Shown piece by piece: positions 11,401 to 24,328 of a stretch of DNA of 64,000 bases. Within the stretch, counting starts at the first letter, position 1. Every line of letters starts with the position of its first letter. Location of the stretch: contig CM066317.1 of assembly GCA_033807775.1 (NCBI GenBank), forward strand, positions 34,661,870-34,725,869, in the 5' to 3' direction. The notes below the pieces were generated by a model. It ran no database searches, was not told where the DNA came from, and saw nothing but the letters and a program-made list of their open reading frames with translations. The DNA comes from Saussurea involucrata (lineage: Eukaryota; Streptophyta; Magnoliopsida; Asterales; Asteraceae). The position numbers and the translations under genes are program-made.

Positions 11401-14400
11401 CTTTGTAATGCAGGTTAAGAAGGGTATCTGGTGTCTCGATAGCGGATGCTCTAGACACATGACTGGTATGAAGAACCTGCTCACTGAGTATAAAGAAGAG
11501 AAGGGTCCCTCTCTAACTTTCGGTGGAAATGGAAAAGGACATACCCGAGGGTTTGGTGTACTCTCTAATGGTACAACAACCTTCAGAAGAGTCGCATATG
11601 TTGAAGGGCCGAAGCATAATCTTCTAAGCATCAGTCAGCTTTGCGACAAGGATAACAAAGTAATCTTTACTAAGGAATCCTGCTTTGTCGCTGACAAATA
11701 GAAGAAGATAGCTCTCAACGGTTATCGTTTGGAAAATGTTTATGTAATAAACATGGACTCAACAACCACTGAGAACTCATGTTTCTTCTCAAAAGCCTCA
11801 TCTGATATCAACTGGCTATGGCATAAGAGGCTCTCTCATCTCAACTTCAAGACACTGAACACTCTTTTTTCAAAATAGTTAGTCACTAGTCTACCTCAAC
11901 ACTCATACGCCAAAGAGTCCTTATGTTCAGCGTGTGAGAAAGGAAAGCAGACCAAAGCAAGCTTTAAGTCAAAGCAAGTTTCCTCAGTGTCATCTCCTCT
12001 ACAACTTCTCCATATGGATTTGTTTGGCCCTGTTAACAAACAATCCATCGCTGGAAAGAAATATACACTGGTCATAGTTGATGAATTCTCTCGATATACA
12101 TGGGTTATGTTTCTCCGTTCTAAGAGTGACACCCCTGAAGAACTCATCACCTTTGTTCGGAAGATGGAAACCCTGAACAACTTGACCGTTCGCTCAATAA
12201 GGAGTGATCATGGGACTGAATTCAAAAACAGTTCTCTTGATTCCTTCTTTGAGAGTAAGGGTATTTCTCACAACTTTTCTTCAGTGAGAACACCGCAACA
12301 AAACGGAGTCACTGAAAGAAGAAATAGAACTATTATTGAAGCTGCACGTTCAATGCTTAGCGATTCTCATTTGCCTACTCAGTTTTGGGCAGAAGCTGTC
12401 AACACTGCTTGTTTTACGCAAAACAGATCGCTGATAGTCAAAAGATTTAATAAAACAGCCTATGAACTTTTTCATGGGAGAAAGCCTTCAATTAGCTTTC
12501 TTCACATCTTTGGATGTCAGTGTTTCATACTGAACAACAGAGATGCCCTTGGAAAGTTTGATCCTAAGGCTGATGATGGAATCTTTCTTGGATATTCTTC
12601 AATCTCCAAAGCCTTCAGAGTCTTCAATCGAAGAAGACAAACTGTAGAAGAAACTATTCACGTCACTTTTGACGAATCCCGTTCAGCGAATTCTCAACCT
12701 TCTGCTGATACTGAAGAACTGAATCAATGGATGTCTTCTCATCTTGGTGATTCAGAAGATATTCCCACTCCTCATACTCATACCGTTGAAGATGATAGTC
12801 CTACTATCATCCCAAACATGCAGAATAGTGAAGCTGAAACATCTTGGGTCTCAGCTGTTCTTTTAAACACTATACCTGCTTCTGAACCAAATGTCTCAGA
12901 AATTCCATCTACTTCTCAGCAATCAGTGAATGACATGACATATGCACCTACTCCTCTCTTGGCTGATATTCCAGAAGTTGCTGAAGCCTCATCTTCAGCT
13001 CCTCCAGTCCAATTTGAGTCAGCGACTTATGCTCCAGCTCAGCGATGGACTGTCAATCACCCCATTGATCAAATCCTTGGTGATCCAAACGCTGGTGTTC
13101 AGACTCGACGAAGTGCAGGTAATATTTGTTTATTTGTTAACTTTATTTCTCTGATTGAACCAAAGAAAATAGATGATGCCCTCAAAGATCCAAACTGGGT
13201 CAGCGCCATGCAAGAATAGCTGACTGAATACTGAATTCGAAAGAAACAAAGTTTGGAAACTTGTTCAAAGACCAACTGACAAGACAGTGATAGGCACAAA
13301 ATGGGTCTATCGAAACAAGTTGGACGAACATGGAACTGTAACCCGCAACAAGGCTCGTCTTGTTGCTCAGGGATACAGACAAGAGGAAGGCATAGATTAC
13401 GACGAAACATTTGCTCCAGTAGCAAGACTAGAATCTATTCGTCTATTCTTAGCATACGCTGTACACAAAGACTTCAAAGTATATCAAATGGATGTTAAGT
13501 CAGCATTTCTCAATGGAAAGCTGAATGAAGAAGTCTATGTGGAACAACCTCCAGGATTCTCAGATCCTAAGCGTCCAGGTTATGTTTATAAACTGGATAA
13601 GGCACTTTATGGCTTAAAGCAAGCTCCACGTGCATGGTATGACACTCTATCCTCTTATCTCCTAATTGAAAAATTTGAGCGAGGTAAAATCGACAAAACT
13701 CTATTTTTCAGAATAGTGAAAGGTCATATCATTCGTGTTCAGATATATGTTGATGACATTATATTTGGTTCCACTAACCCTGACCTTTGTACTCGTTTCG
13801 CTGATAGAATGAAAGATGAGTATAAAATGAGCATGATGGGTGAGCTAACATATTTCCTTGGTCTTCAGATAAAGCAAAATGAAAAAGGAACTTTCATTAA
13901 TCAGGGAAAGTATGTTAAAGATATGCTGAAGAAATTCGATTTAACTCAGAGTTCAGCTATGCAAACCCCTATGGCACCTCCGCTGACACTAAACAAGGAT
14001 TCAAATGGAATACCTGTTAATGTCACGTTGTACCGTGGGATGATCGGCTCTCTCTTGTATCTTACAGCTAGCCGACCCGATGTTATGTACGCAACCTGTT
14101 TTTGTGCACGATATCAAGCTGAACCTAAGGAATCTCATATGATCGCTGTAAAGCGAATCTTTCGTTACCTTAAGGGTACTATGAACCTAGGTCTTTGGTA
14201 TCCCAAAGACTCAGGGTTTGATCTAATCGCCTATTCAGATTGTGATTTTGCAGGTTGCAAATTGGATAGGAAAAGCACTACAGGAGGCTGCCAGCTCCTG
14301 GGTGGAAAGCTGGTGAGTTGGACAAGTAAAAAGCAAAACTCAATGTCCACCTCAACTGCTGAAGCTGAGTATGTAGCCGCTGGAAGCTGTTGTTCTCAGG

Positions 14401-14693
14401 TCTTGTGGATGATAAATCAACTACTAGACTATGACCTTCAGCTCTCGAAAATTCCAATCTATTGCGACAGCACAAGTGCCATCGCTATAGCCAACAATCC
14501 AGTGCTACACTCAAAGACCAAACATATCGAAATCAGGTATCATTTTATCAGAGATCATGTGATGAATGGTGATATAGAACTTCATTTTATCCCAACTGAC
14601 TATCAGTTAGCTGATCTGTTCACCAAACCTCTTGATGAGACAAGATTCAACTTTCTCATCAGCGAGCTTGGAATGCTGAACTTTGAAGAGTAA
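11401..14693 (+). pseudogene. copia pol: protease, integrase, RT, RNase H (broken upstream, RT-RNase H open)
   Basis: The frame opens with WCLDSGCSRHMTG, the aspartic protease active site (DSG). The gag-pre-integrase HHCC zinc finger follows (WHKRLSHLN ... CSACEKGK), then the integrase core with its D,D,E residues, the RT with YVDD, and the RNase H ending TKPLDETRFNFL. In-frame TAG codons occur at 11699-11701, near 11877 and at 13217-13219. A tandem 7-bp duplication (ACTGAAT) near 13230 shifts the frame. From 13287 to 14693 an uninterrupted 468-residue frame covers all of RT and RNase H. The 13217 TAG is shared with copy 1, so it predates their separation. Confidence 0.92.
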
Positions 14694-15651
14694 AATCTTC
14701 AGTGGTTCACATTTTATCAGCGATAGGATAAAACAATTATATAATCCATTATATCATTCTCTCTCTGAACATAATTGATTCGCTGATATCAAGGTATGTT
14801 TTCTCTCTTGCTCGCTGACGTTCGCATGTGAATGTAAGATTTCAAAACAAATTGCATCGCTGAATATCTCTTCCTTAACAGCGATACTTTGAAATTTCTT
14901 AAACTAACACTGATATTTCTATTCAGTGCTTCATGTTTTTCAAAATAGTCCCTGAGCTTTCAAAACCTCAGAGACATTCTAAAATATGAAAGGACGTTTG
15001 TGACATCATCACAACGGATAAACCCTGGCACGTTCTTTTTCTGACACACGTTTGCACGTTTCGTTTACCTTCCAATCAAATGCAAACACGTGTCCGTGTC
15101 ATGATGAAAAACTTTCCCGCTTGAGTTTTTATCTCTCTCAAATCTCCCTATATAAACTATTTCGGGTTTATATTTTTTCTTTACACGAACTTCTTCTCCA
15201 AGCAAGAAAAGATTTACTGTTGCTTATTTCCAGAAATCTGTTCATCTCCTTCTTCGATTACCAGGTTAATATTCTTATTATTTACCTGTATAACTTGTTT
15301 CTGATCATCTTATTGCTTTTAAAAGATCAAACAAAAGAAACCTTTTCTAAAATGAAATCATTTCTTTCATGGTTTTATGAACACAACCTTTTCATGGTTG
15401 TTCTTCAAGTTTAAAACTCAAAATCTTAAACTTGTTCTTCATTCGTTTTTCCAGAATCCTTATCTAAAGGAAAATGGAAAACAAGACTTTTACTGGGTTT
15501 GTTTTTCTTTTTCAAAACAAGAAAACCCTAATCTTCATTAAGACATTTCTGTCTGAATGAAATGGACAAAAATCGGAAAACATCTTATTGGAAAATCTTT
15601 CACATTAAAACTATTCTTTATCTATGTTCATGGTTGATATGTTAAACATAA
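14694..15651 (+). promoter_or_regulatory. Putative internal promoter and leader of the env-like gene, copy 2
   Basis: Same organisation as 2655-3612: G-box CACGTG at 15087-15092, TATATAAA at 15149-15156, pyrimidine-rich leader, then the ATG at 15652. Conservation of these elements in both copies cannot by itself show function, because the copies are nearly identical throughout. No other coding sequence is convincing here. Confidence 0.48.
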
Positions 15652-18600
15652 ATGGCATCTTCTACTCCTGCTCCTACCGCTGAGAAATCCACAACTGCAA
15701 AGAAACTGACTCTTGTCAAAGCTCCTCAAGTCAAGTTCAAGCTTGAGGAAATCGATTTTTCAAAATCGAACAACCTTCATGCGCTTTTCGAGTTTCCTCC
15801 TCGAAAGCAAGTCACACATCTGGATGATGCTGTGAAATATCTCAAAACATGTTGCTTATCTACAGCCCTGACCATTACACCCCCTGCTCATCAATTCCTA
15901 CTTTCTCAGTTCTGGTATACTGCCCGAAGAGCTCAGGTACCCCATGCCAAAGACCCAACGAAGATCGTTGACTCTATTCTCTGTGACACAAAATTTGGCA
16001 CCACCAAAATCAACCCTGCCATTATTAGGAAAGCACTGAGCCTTCCTACCTCTACCAAAGAAAACCGCTTTGTCCCTCTCCCAAACCATAAAAACCATGC
16101 TGATAGGGAAGCCATCATTGCATTCTTCGATGCAATGGGTTACGCATGGGACACTGGAAGGGACAAGAAGCTTGAGAAGAAACTGACAATGATCAAGAAG
16201 TCCAAAATGCCCAACGAGATGAACTTCATCTTCGCACATCTGATAAGCTGCATGACAGTGAAGAGTGGCTCCTCTGATCAAGCTGCTCAACCTCAGCAAG
16301 CAATGGGCTATGCATTGCTGAAAGGTCTAAATCTTGACTGGGCCTCAATAATCTACGAAGACCTTGCGTTCAGAGTGGATATGGCTGAAAGATATGCATG
16401 GGTTCCTTATCCCAGATTCATCAGCGCCGTCTTTCAACAAGGACTTGGCGAAAGGTACCCAACAGAGGGTGATCTGAGACTCTCTCAGGTTGGCCCTAAG
16501 GTACTCGACTTCAAGCCGCTGGAAAATGAGGTACGTCTTTCTACTCTCTTATCTCTTCTCAATCCTCCTTCTTCTACTTCTGCAGCTCATTCAGTGGAAA
16601 TCCCCACCGCTGATACCCACGCTGCACCCTCCATTCCTTCTCGAAAAAGGAAACAATCTACTTCCCAACTTGGTTCTAAAAGAATCAAGAAAACCAAGGA
16701 GCAACCCCCCCAGCATTTACATGCGGAAGACTCCTCAGCTCATCTTGAAGAGCTGATAGAAAGTTCAGTGGTACGCTCTGCCACAGCTGACCAAACCACA
16801 CCTTCCATCCCGACTTCAGCGTCTCTAAACGCTGAAGTTATAAACTTGGAAATGAACCCACCTCCTTCAGCCTCTCTACAGACTGAAGTGATTGACAGCG
16901 GATCCAACACTGAACCCCGCACCCAACCATCATTCTCATCCCTCATTCCTCCTACTCAATCTTTGGTCTCTCCATCAATTTTCCCAACTTTCTCAGGGAC
17001 ACCCTTCATTGTACATGACTCAGCTGCAGACACTCTAAATACGATGATGGATGCAAACTTAGGATCTGCAGGCACCTCCATGCGCCAAGGTACTCTTGAT
17101 GGCGACATGGAATTTCATTCAGGACACAAAGGGTTCGACAACTTCGCCAACCCGCCTGCAGGTATAAACACAATCCAAAACACTCCTCTCTCTCTACCCC
17201 AAACTTCTGAGCTTTCCTCTGTTCATAAGTTAATAATTGTTTCAGGTCCTAATTTGGGGGATATCAACACCTCCCTGAAGGCCCTGGAAACAAAGGTGGA
17301 AAATTACAACACCATTCTCTCCACGAACTCTTCAGCGGTTACAGACGCTGGAGAGAAACTCAAAAAGCTGACCGAGATCGTCGATACAAAAGCCTCCAAA
17401 ACTGATCTGGAGAAGGTGAATGGTAGCATCGCTCAATTTGCTACCACCCTCGCTGACAATTCAACCGCCACCACCTCTCTTTCAACAAACTTCACCTCTC
17501 TGTCCAATGAAGTCACATCATTGAAGACACAGGTTGGTTCTCTAAAGGGTGAAGTTTCCACGATCAAGGCTGACGTCTCCGCCGTCAAAGAAATTGTTCA
17601 GAAAGTACTCGATCGCCTGAACGCCCCAACTTCAAATTTTACTCAGGTCGATCGCGAAACACTTCAAAAGATCAATCCTGCTATAACTGGCCTGGAAGTC
17701 AGATTAGCAAAGATTGAAAACTATGTTGGGATCTCTGGCCTGGAAGACAGAGACCAAATACACACTGCCGATGCTGAACAATCTGTTACCTCCCCCAACC
17801 ATAATGTAGAAGAGGGGGAGAAGACTAAAGAAAACCTTCCCCATAATGCTGAAGGGGAGGGTATTGAAACTACTGCTGCTGGTACTTCTACTTCACGACC
17901 TCAGGGAGTTGAAAACCCTGAGGAAACCGAGAAACCTTCCTCTGTATCTGAGGGGGAGCAACTCGATGAGCAACTCAAGGAAGCTGCTGCTGACGTGACC
18001 GAACCTTATGCTGAAGAGGTCGAGTCTGAAGAAGAAACTGAAGATGATGAACCTGTCGACATCTCTGATGAAGAACCATCATCATCCCCAAAGATGATGA
18101 TGATGACGATGATGATGACGACTTCTTCTACGTCCAGCCTGTTGCAAAAGCCCCAGCTCAAAAAGGGATCAAGAGAAAAGAACCTTCAGGGGAGAGGACA
18201 AAGACAAAGCCTGCAGCGTCTGAAGCTGACAAAGGCAAAAACAAAGGCCTCGCTGAAGAAGACAATCTGACGATCTTGCTTCAAAAGCGAGTTTGTCAGG
18301 TACACTACATTCTATTCCCTTACACTGCATCCCTCCTCTATCCCTTCTCAATCTCAATCCTTCTATCCTTAAAACCTCTATACACTTAACCACATTCTTT
18401 TCTCTATCTCTTTCTTCCCAACTTTTCTTACTTAAACAATCGCTGTGTTTCAGCTAGTCCTCTCCCCTGTTTGAGGATCCCGCTGAAGCTCCCACGACTA
18501 CACCAGGAATAATCCCAGCCACAAGAGCTGAAGAAATAATCCCAGTCTTGGATTTAACCACTGAGACTGATGAACCTAAAGAACAGCTACTCTCTCACAA

Positions 18601-19705
18601 AAACATACCTTCCTTGGCTCCTCAAAAGCTAAGTGAAGAGGATCAAGAAAAGAGAGATGCAATGATCAAACATCTTGAAGATCAGCGAATCATTCTTCCT
18701 CGTGACAAAATCCCTGCTCCCACAAAGTTCAGGATATCAAGGAAAGAATACGAGGATCATCTAAGAGCTGAAAGATTACTCGCCGAAAAGAAGAAAGCTG
18801 AAGAAAAAGATAAGGCTCTCGCCATCCAGCTTGTCCAACAATCGGTGAAAGACCCCGCGTTGAAAAGAACTCCCATTGATGTCCAATGTCAGCTATGGGA
18901 TGATGCCCAAAGGATCGTTGAAGAAAAGACTAAGGTATCTGATACGACTTTGGAATGGTGTAAAGAAACGCTGAATTATCGATCTCGACCATCCAAAATC
19001 ATCAAGGTAAATATCAGAGGAAGACTGTTCGTTAACGTTCCTGTTGTAGAAGTTGACATATTCAGAGAAGACAAAACCAAGCAAACCTTCTATGCTGCTA
19101 CTTTAGAGAAGTTTGGTTTCTCTGAATGGTTGGAAGTGAAATTAGCCATACAGCGATCGCGCTCAAACTTCAAGAGCCATGTCGAGAAAATTTTAAATTC
19201 TCAGATCGACTTGGTATCTTCTGCTGTGGATATTCCTCCTTCCACTCTTCTTCCTCCTCAACAAAGAAGAGTCTCTGCAAAGGAAAAGAAAGTCTCAGAC
19301 TCAGGTCCTCCTATACGGAATGAAACAGGTATTGGTTTCTCTCGAGCTAAAGTTCTTGGCCCTGATGCTGATCTCTCAGCGCTTGACACCTCCCTACCAC
19401 CCGGTGAAACTTTCATCCCTGGCAAAGTCGTAAGTGATCCCTATGGTATATTCTTTCTAGACTACCAAGGAAATCAACACTTTCAACGCATCTCTGAGCT
19501 TCCAATTACTCCCATCGAACAGCTCAGAGACCTCATATACTGGTGTGAAGTCATACGCGACATTCAGGCACGTCACCTCAAGCCCCTGATCTTTGAAGAA
19601 GCAAAGAACAAAAAGGATCAAGTTGTCACTGTCCCTGACTGGATGATTCCCACATCAAAGACCCTCGATGAACTTCTCATCAAGGAAGAACCTTTTGACG
19701 GATAG
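15652..19705 (+). pseudogene. Sirevirus env-like gene, copy 2 (two frameshifts)
   Basis: Proposed exons by comparison with copy 1 are 15652-17161, 17246-18299 and 18454-19705. Here the first intron position has CAA where copy 1 has TAA, so a long 872-codon frame runs through it. One cytosine is lost from a C run near 18090 at the start of the acidic tract, turning Asp codons into Met. One C is gained near 18467 at the start of exon 3 (CTCCCCTG for CTCCCTG). Either change alone breaks the spliced product. The domain plan is otherwise as in copy 1. Confidence 0.8.
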
Positions 19706-19973
19706 GATCGCCTTGTAATTCTTTCTATCCTTATCTGTCTACATCTTTTGTACTTGTAAATTTATTTGCTGTACTTGTAATTTTTCCACTTCCCTCTGTA
19801 ATCTTTACGAAGTTTAAAGACAAATTTCAGCGAATGTACTTTACTCCATCAGTACTGAAAAGATCCCAGAAAACAGTAAAAGGGACAAATATTTTATGAG
19901 TTCTTTTTATCCTTGTGTTTTCATTAAATAGAAATTTTCTCTGTTGCTATGTCATAATCAAATAGGGGGAGAT
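19706..19973 (+). other. 3' untranslated stretch and polypurine tract, Sirevirus copy 2
   Basis: Noncoding, ending in AATAGGGGGAGAT immediately before the LTR start at 19974. Equivalent to 7667-7934. No gene seen. Confidence 0.75.
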
Positions 19974-20924
19974 TGTTGATCCAAACCCTCAGTGATTTGA
20001 TAATGACCCTCTCTTAAACACTTAGTGAAAATTATAAGTAAACAATATGTATTAGAGTTTCACTATCGCTGATAAGTACTAAGACTTTACAGTACCGCTG
20101 ATAGGAACTCTCACTCTTTAGATTAGATATTCAGCGAACACTGTTCATCATCTTATAGCTCTGAGTCTGTTAAGTCTATGAGATGATCGCTGATAAGTTA
20201 GTTGTTTACTTATGATCCCTGAAGACAAGTTTCACGTCAACCAAAGTTCTACGCTGAAGTCGAAGATCAAGCTCAAGAACCAGCGACAAGTCTACTCATG
20301 AACTGATCCGGATATCAGCGAAGCAAGACCTGTCCATTCAACGTTAAGTATCAAGTAGAAGACTTCAGCAATCGCTGAACTTTATCATTCGCTGATAAAG
20401 ATCTGACTCAACGAAAGCTGATCATGAAGTCTCCCTGCATGTTACTATTGTCTTACCTCCCTTGCACGTCTCCGTACGAACTGTCAGAACGGACATCCCT
20501 TTTGTCTGTAATCGTACAACAACTCTGATTCTACACTGTGCCCCATGCGGCTACTAAGGTTGTCTACAAAGGTCAATGACATGCAACCACTCAGCTGCTG
20601 CCACGTGTAAAGCCATACTGCCTTGCATTAAATGCATGCAGTATATAAGAAGAACCTTACTTCAGTTTTGAAGTGTGCTCGGACCATCTTCTTATTTCTC
20701 TCTTATTGTTAAGTTATTATTCGTAATTTCTTTAACTCTTTCTAGTGCAAGAAACTTAGTGTTTCTCAAGACTTGTTAAGATTAGGTTTATCCTTAATCT
20801 TGTTCCGCAACAAGTTGTAAATTGTCTTGATTTATCAATAAACAATTTAGAAAAGTAAAATCGTGTGTTTGTATTAAACCCCCCCCCCCCTTCTACAAAC
20901 TTGTATAGCCCTTCGGGACCAACA
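19974..20924 (+). repeat. Complete Sirevirus 3' LTR (951 bp)
   Basis: Runs from TGTTGATCC to GGGACCAACA, so it has TG...CA ends, follows a polypurine tract and is bounded on the right by foreign coding sequence. It contains a TATA box TATATAA at 20642-20648 suitable for the element's own promoter, a run of about 12-14 cytosines near 20878, and at least eight CGCTGA or TCAGCG motifs in its first 430 bp, often extended to ATCGCTGATA. Confidence 0.9.
20642..20648 (+). promoter_or_regulatory. TATA box of the Sirevirus LTR
   Basis: TATATAA lies in the right third of the LTR, followed by a leader with CT-rich sequence, the usual position for the transcription start in a copia LTR. The truncated LTR of copy 1 lacks this part. 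Confidence 0.6.
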
Positions 20925-20926
20925 AA

Positions 20927-23011
20927 TTATGCTGCTTTCTTGGCTATGGTATTGAACACAAGGGTTATCGTTGTTGGGATCCAGTCTCTAAGAGACTACG
21001 TATATCCCGTCATGTCACATTCTGGGAACATCTTCCCTTCTCAACAGTGTCTAAATTTCAAGACATACCCAATCCTTGCACTTCCTTCTTCACTGATAAC
21101 TCTATCTCTTTGGACTCACTCCAATTAGATCCCATAATCACCTCTCCATCTGATCCACCTGCTTCCGACTCACCTCCATCTATGACCTCACCATCTGTCC
21201 CACCTCCTTCCATCTTACCTCCATTCGAGTCTTATTCTGTGCCATCTGTTCCACCTCCTTTCGTCTCGTCTCAACCTGAGCCTTCATCTATGCCATCTGT
21301 GCCATCTGATCATGATCACTCATCTGCACCACCTCCAAGTACTACTTCTGAGCCATCTACTGCGTCTATGGATCCTAGCTCTTCTCAACCACAAGATGGA
21401 GCACGACGCTCATACCGGGTAAGACAAGTTCCTTCTCACCTTTGTGATTATCATTGTTATGCTACATTGTTGTCCAACCATGAACCTACTTCCTACAAGG
21501 ACGCTGCCTCTAACCCTGTTTGGAAGGAAGCTATGTCTGAGGAACTCCAGGCTCTTGACAAAGCCAATACATGGGAGTTTGTACCTCTCCCACCGGGCAA
21601 GTCACCCATTGGTTGCAAATGGGTCTTCAAAATCAAAACGAAGTCTGATGGATCTATTGACCGTTACAAAGCACGTCTTGTGGCAAAAGGCTTCAATCAA
21701 GAATATGGCATTGACTACGAGGAAACGTTTGCTCCCGTGGCTCGGGTCACATCGGTTCGTAGTCTTCTAGCCATCGCTGCCACCAAGAAATGGCCACTCT
21801 ATCAGATGGATGTCAAGAATGCCTTTCTAAATGGCGATCTCGAAGAGGAAGTCTACATGAGACTCCCTCCAGGTGTGACCTCTCGACAAGGTCATGTATG
21901 TCGACTTCGAAAAGCCTTCTATGGCCTCAAACAAGCTCCTCGTGCTTGGTTTGAAAAATTCATCAATACAATCATCTCATTGGGGTTTTCTCTGAGTAAT
22001 TATGATTCAGGATTGTTTACTCGAACTACTGCTGCAGGTACTATCTTACTTCTGTTGTACGTTGTTGATATGATCATTACCGGCAGTGACTCTACAGGTA
22101 TCATCCATCTCAAAAAGTCTCTCAGCTCATGTTTTGAGATGAAAGATCTTGGCAAACTACACTACTTTCTTGGTCTTGAAGTTCTATCCGACTCTTCCGG
22201 AATCTATCTCTGTCAAGTCAAGTACATTTCAGATCTACTGTCCAGAGCTGGGATTACAGACAACAAGGTTGCCTCTACACCTATTGAGCAAAATCTCCAT
22301 CTTGCTCCCAATGCTGGAACCCCTCTGCGGGATCCTACACGGTACCGTCAACTTGTTGGATCTCTGGTCTACCTGACCGTTACTCGACCAGATCTTGCCT
22401 ATGCAGTTCATATAGTTAGCCAGTTCATGGCTGCTCCATGCTCAGATCACTATGCCGCTGTTCTTCGTATCCTTCGATACCTTAAAGGGACAATGTTTCA
22501 TGGACTTCACTTCTCGTCCACATCGTCCTTAACTCTTCGAGCCTTTTCTGATGATGACTGGGATGGAGACATAACTGATCGTCGATCTACCACTGGATAT
22601 TGTTTCTTTCTTGGAAACTCTCTTATCTCCTGGCGCAGCAAGAAACAATCTTTGACAGCTCGATCTAGTACTGAAGCTGAATATCAAGCCTTGGCTGACA
22701 CTACACAAGAACTCGTATGGCTACGCTGGCTACTATCTGATATGGGTGCTCATCAATTTTCCCCGACACCATTATGGTGTGACAATACTAGTGTTATTCA
22801 GATTGCTCACAATGATGTCTTTCATGAGCGTACAAAGCACATCGAGATTGACTGTCATTTCACTCGTCAACATGTTCTTCGCAAGACGGTGAAACTTTTT
22901 CCAATCTCAACCATTGATCAGACTGCTGATATCTTCACCAAAGCTCATCTTCCAGGGCGTTTTCGGGATCTTGTTTCCAAACTCAATTTGGCTCATTCTT
23001 CCCCTACTTGA
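20927..23011 (+). pseudogene. copia pol 3' part: integrase C-term, RT (mutated YVDD), RNase H
   Basis: One frame stays open from 20927 to the TGA at 23009-23011. It begins with the integrase tail motif (FLGYGIEHKGYRCWDP), then a long Ser/Pro-rich linker. The RT follows, with KARLVAKGFNQEYGIDYEETF, QMDVKNAFLNGDLEEEVYM and YGLKQAPRAW. The RNase H has STEAEYQALAD and ERTKHIEIDCHF. The RT catalytic box reads YVVDM in place of YVDDM (codon GTT for GAT), which should abolish polymerase activity though the frame is intact. The 5' part of pol is missing through the Sirevirus insertion. Confidence 0.9.
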
Positions 23012-23023
23012 GTTTGAGGGGGA

Positions 23024-23226
23024 TGTTAGAGTATTATTGTTAATATGTATAGTTCAGGGTCCTTTCTGTAATTATGTGTAACTTTACCTTGTATAAATAG
23101 TCTCTTAGGGTTTCATTATTAGGTTAGACACTTTATTTGTAACTCTCTCTCATTATATGAAAACCGACCGATTCAGCCATCTCAAGTGTGTCTCCCAATC
23201 TATCAATCGACTCTCCAATTCTAACA
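23024..23226 (+). repeat. Short copia LTR (203 bp)
   Basis: Starts TGTTAGAGTA right after a GAGGGGGA purine tract and ends CAATTCTAACA, giving TGTTAGA/TCTAACA as terminal inverted repeats. TATAAATAG near 23092 is a likely TATA box. Confidence 0.87.
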
Positions 23227-24328
23227 CTTAAAATCAAAAGTTGATACTTAACATTCAAAATACCATACCACGAACGTGGGTATGCCAACAAATATTTCAT
23301 TTCTGGTTGCACTGTGTCGATTCCCAATATAGACTCAAAATTAACACCTGATACGAGAACTAGAACCCCAAATATATGCAACTTTAATGAACGAACCACA
23401 AAACCATCTTCATTACCGAGGCCAACCAAGATGGTTCAATATTAACACTTAGCATGATGTCAACCAACTAAGCATCAATTCAAATTCAAATTCAAGTGTA
23501 TCCAAGCAACCACCCAAAATTTCAACCCGAAATTTTACTGAAATAGGAAGATCACTACTTAAATAATATGATAATTCATACGTCTAATACCCCAAAATCA
23601 AAAGTTCGCCAACTTTTCAAGTTAGAACCTTGCAAATCGAAACTAGCCAATAGTTAGATCATCTGACACTTCAATTTCCAAGGACCTCTCTAGTCCTTAA
23701 ATACAACTCCTCCTACAAAAAGGGTTTCAATCTATATTTCTAATGAGTTCAAGGTTTTTCAAGTACAAGACTTGACAAATATGCCAATTTACAATATTAA
23801 AAGATTTACCTAAAATAAATTTTTTATAATCAATCTTACACAACTAGGAAGTCGTGCAAAGTGACTATAATGCCACACATATCAAGCAAATCTATATAAC
23901 GCATTTGTGTGGACCAATAACAATAGCGACAAGTCGACAACAAACGGAAAGCACAAAACAAAACATTAACATGGACCATCTTAGTCTTATCATACAGTTA
24001 CTCACGCTATGATTATAAATCAATTCGAAGACCCCCATCTATCAAATCTTTTTCCAGTTACCCCTACCTATCTTGCCTCTCCCCATCTTCCCTTGGAGAA
24101 CCCTCCTCTAGTTTTGCACTCAATCTCTATGTTGTTATGTTAAAACTAGTCATGCTCGTGGTTGTGGTTGGTGGTTTATGGTGGTGGCTGATTGTATGTG
24201 TGTATGTGCTTAGAGAAGTGCATGTACGTGTTTTAGATTGATGGTTGTAGTGTATGCATGTGTTACTCTAGAAAAGATGACCACATCAATCTGCTAGTTT
24301 CGTCCATGTCCTTGTAGTTGGGGTAGGA
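23227..24328. other. Unclassified noncoding stretch
   Basis: AT-rich sequence with no coherent open frame, TIR or LTR boundary that I can define. It may be old LTR or flanking DNA. GT-rich sequence near 24150-24250 (TGGTTGTGG-like) is low complexity. I see nothing gene-like. Confidence 0.5.

Larger units (their letters stand above)
11401..20924 (+). mobile_element. Sirevirus-type Ty1/copia element, copy 2 (5' truncated, 3' LTR complete)
   Basis: Begins at 11401 inside the protease frame, directly against the gypsy LTR, and runs through pol, the env-like gene and a complete 951-bp LTR. The 5' LTR, primer-binding site and gag are absent. Its right end lies in the integrase C-terminal region of another copia element, whose reading frame resumes at once at 20927. 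It is therefore nested in that element, although the left target duplication cannot be seen. Nearly identical to copy 1 over the shared 8.3 kb. Confidence 0.9.
20925..23226 (+). mobile_element. Second Ty1/copia element (3' part), host of the Sirevirus insertion
   Basis: The integrase C-terminal end, RT, RNase H, polypurine tract and a short LTR of a copia element quite different from the Sirevirus. Its 5' part is cut away at 20925, where the Sirevirus LTR ends, so the missing half should lie far to the left, beyond the Sirevirus array. The 203-bp LTR and the absence of an extra 3' gene mark a distinct lineage. Confidence 0.88.

Noticed and set aside
20878..20892. Run of cytosines in the Sirevirus LTR as a functional element
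   Set aside because: A homopolymer in one LTR copy; length may be unreliable and the partner LTR is truncated.
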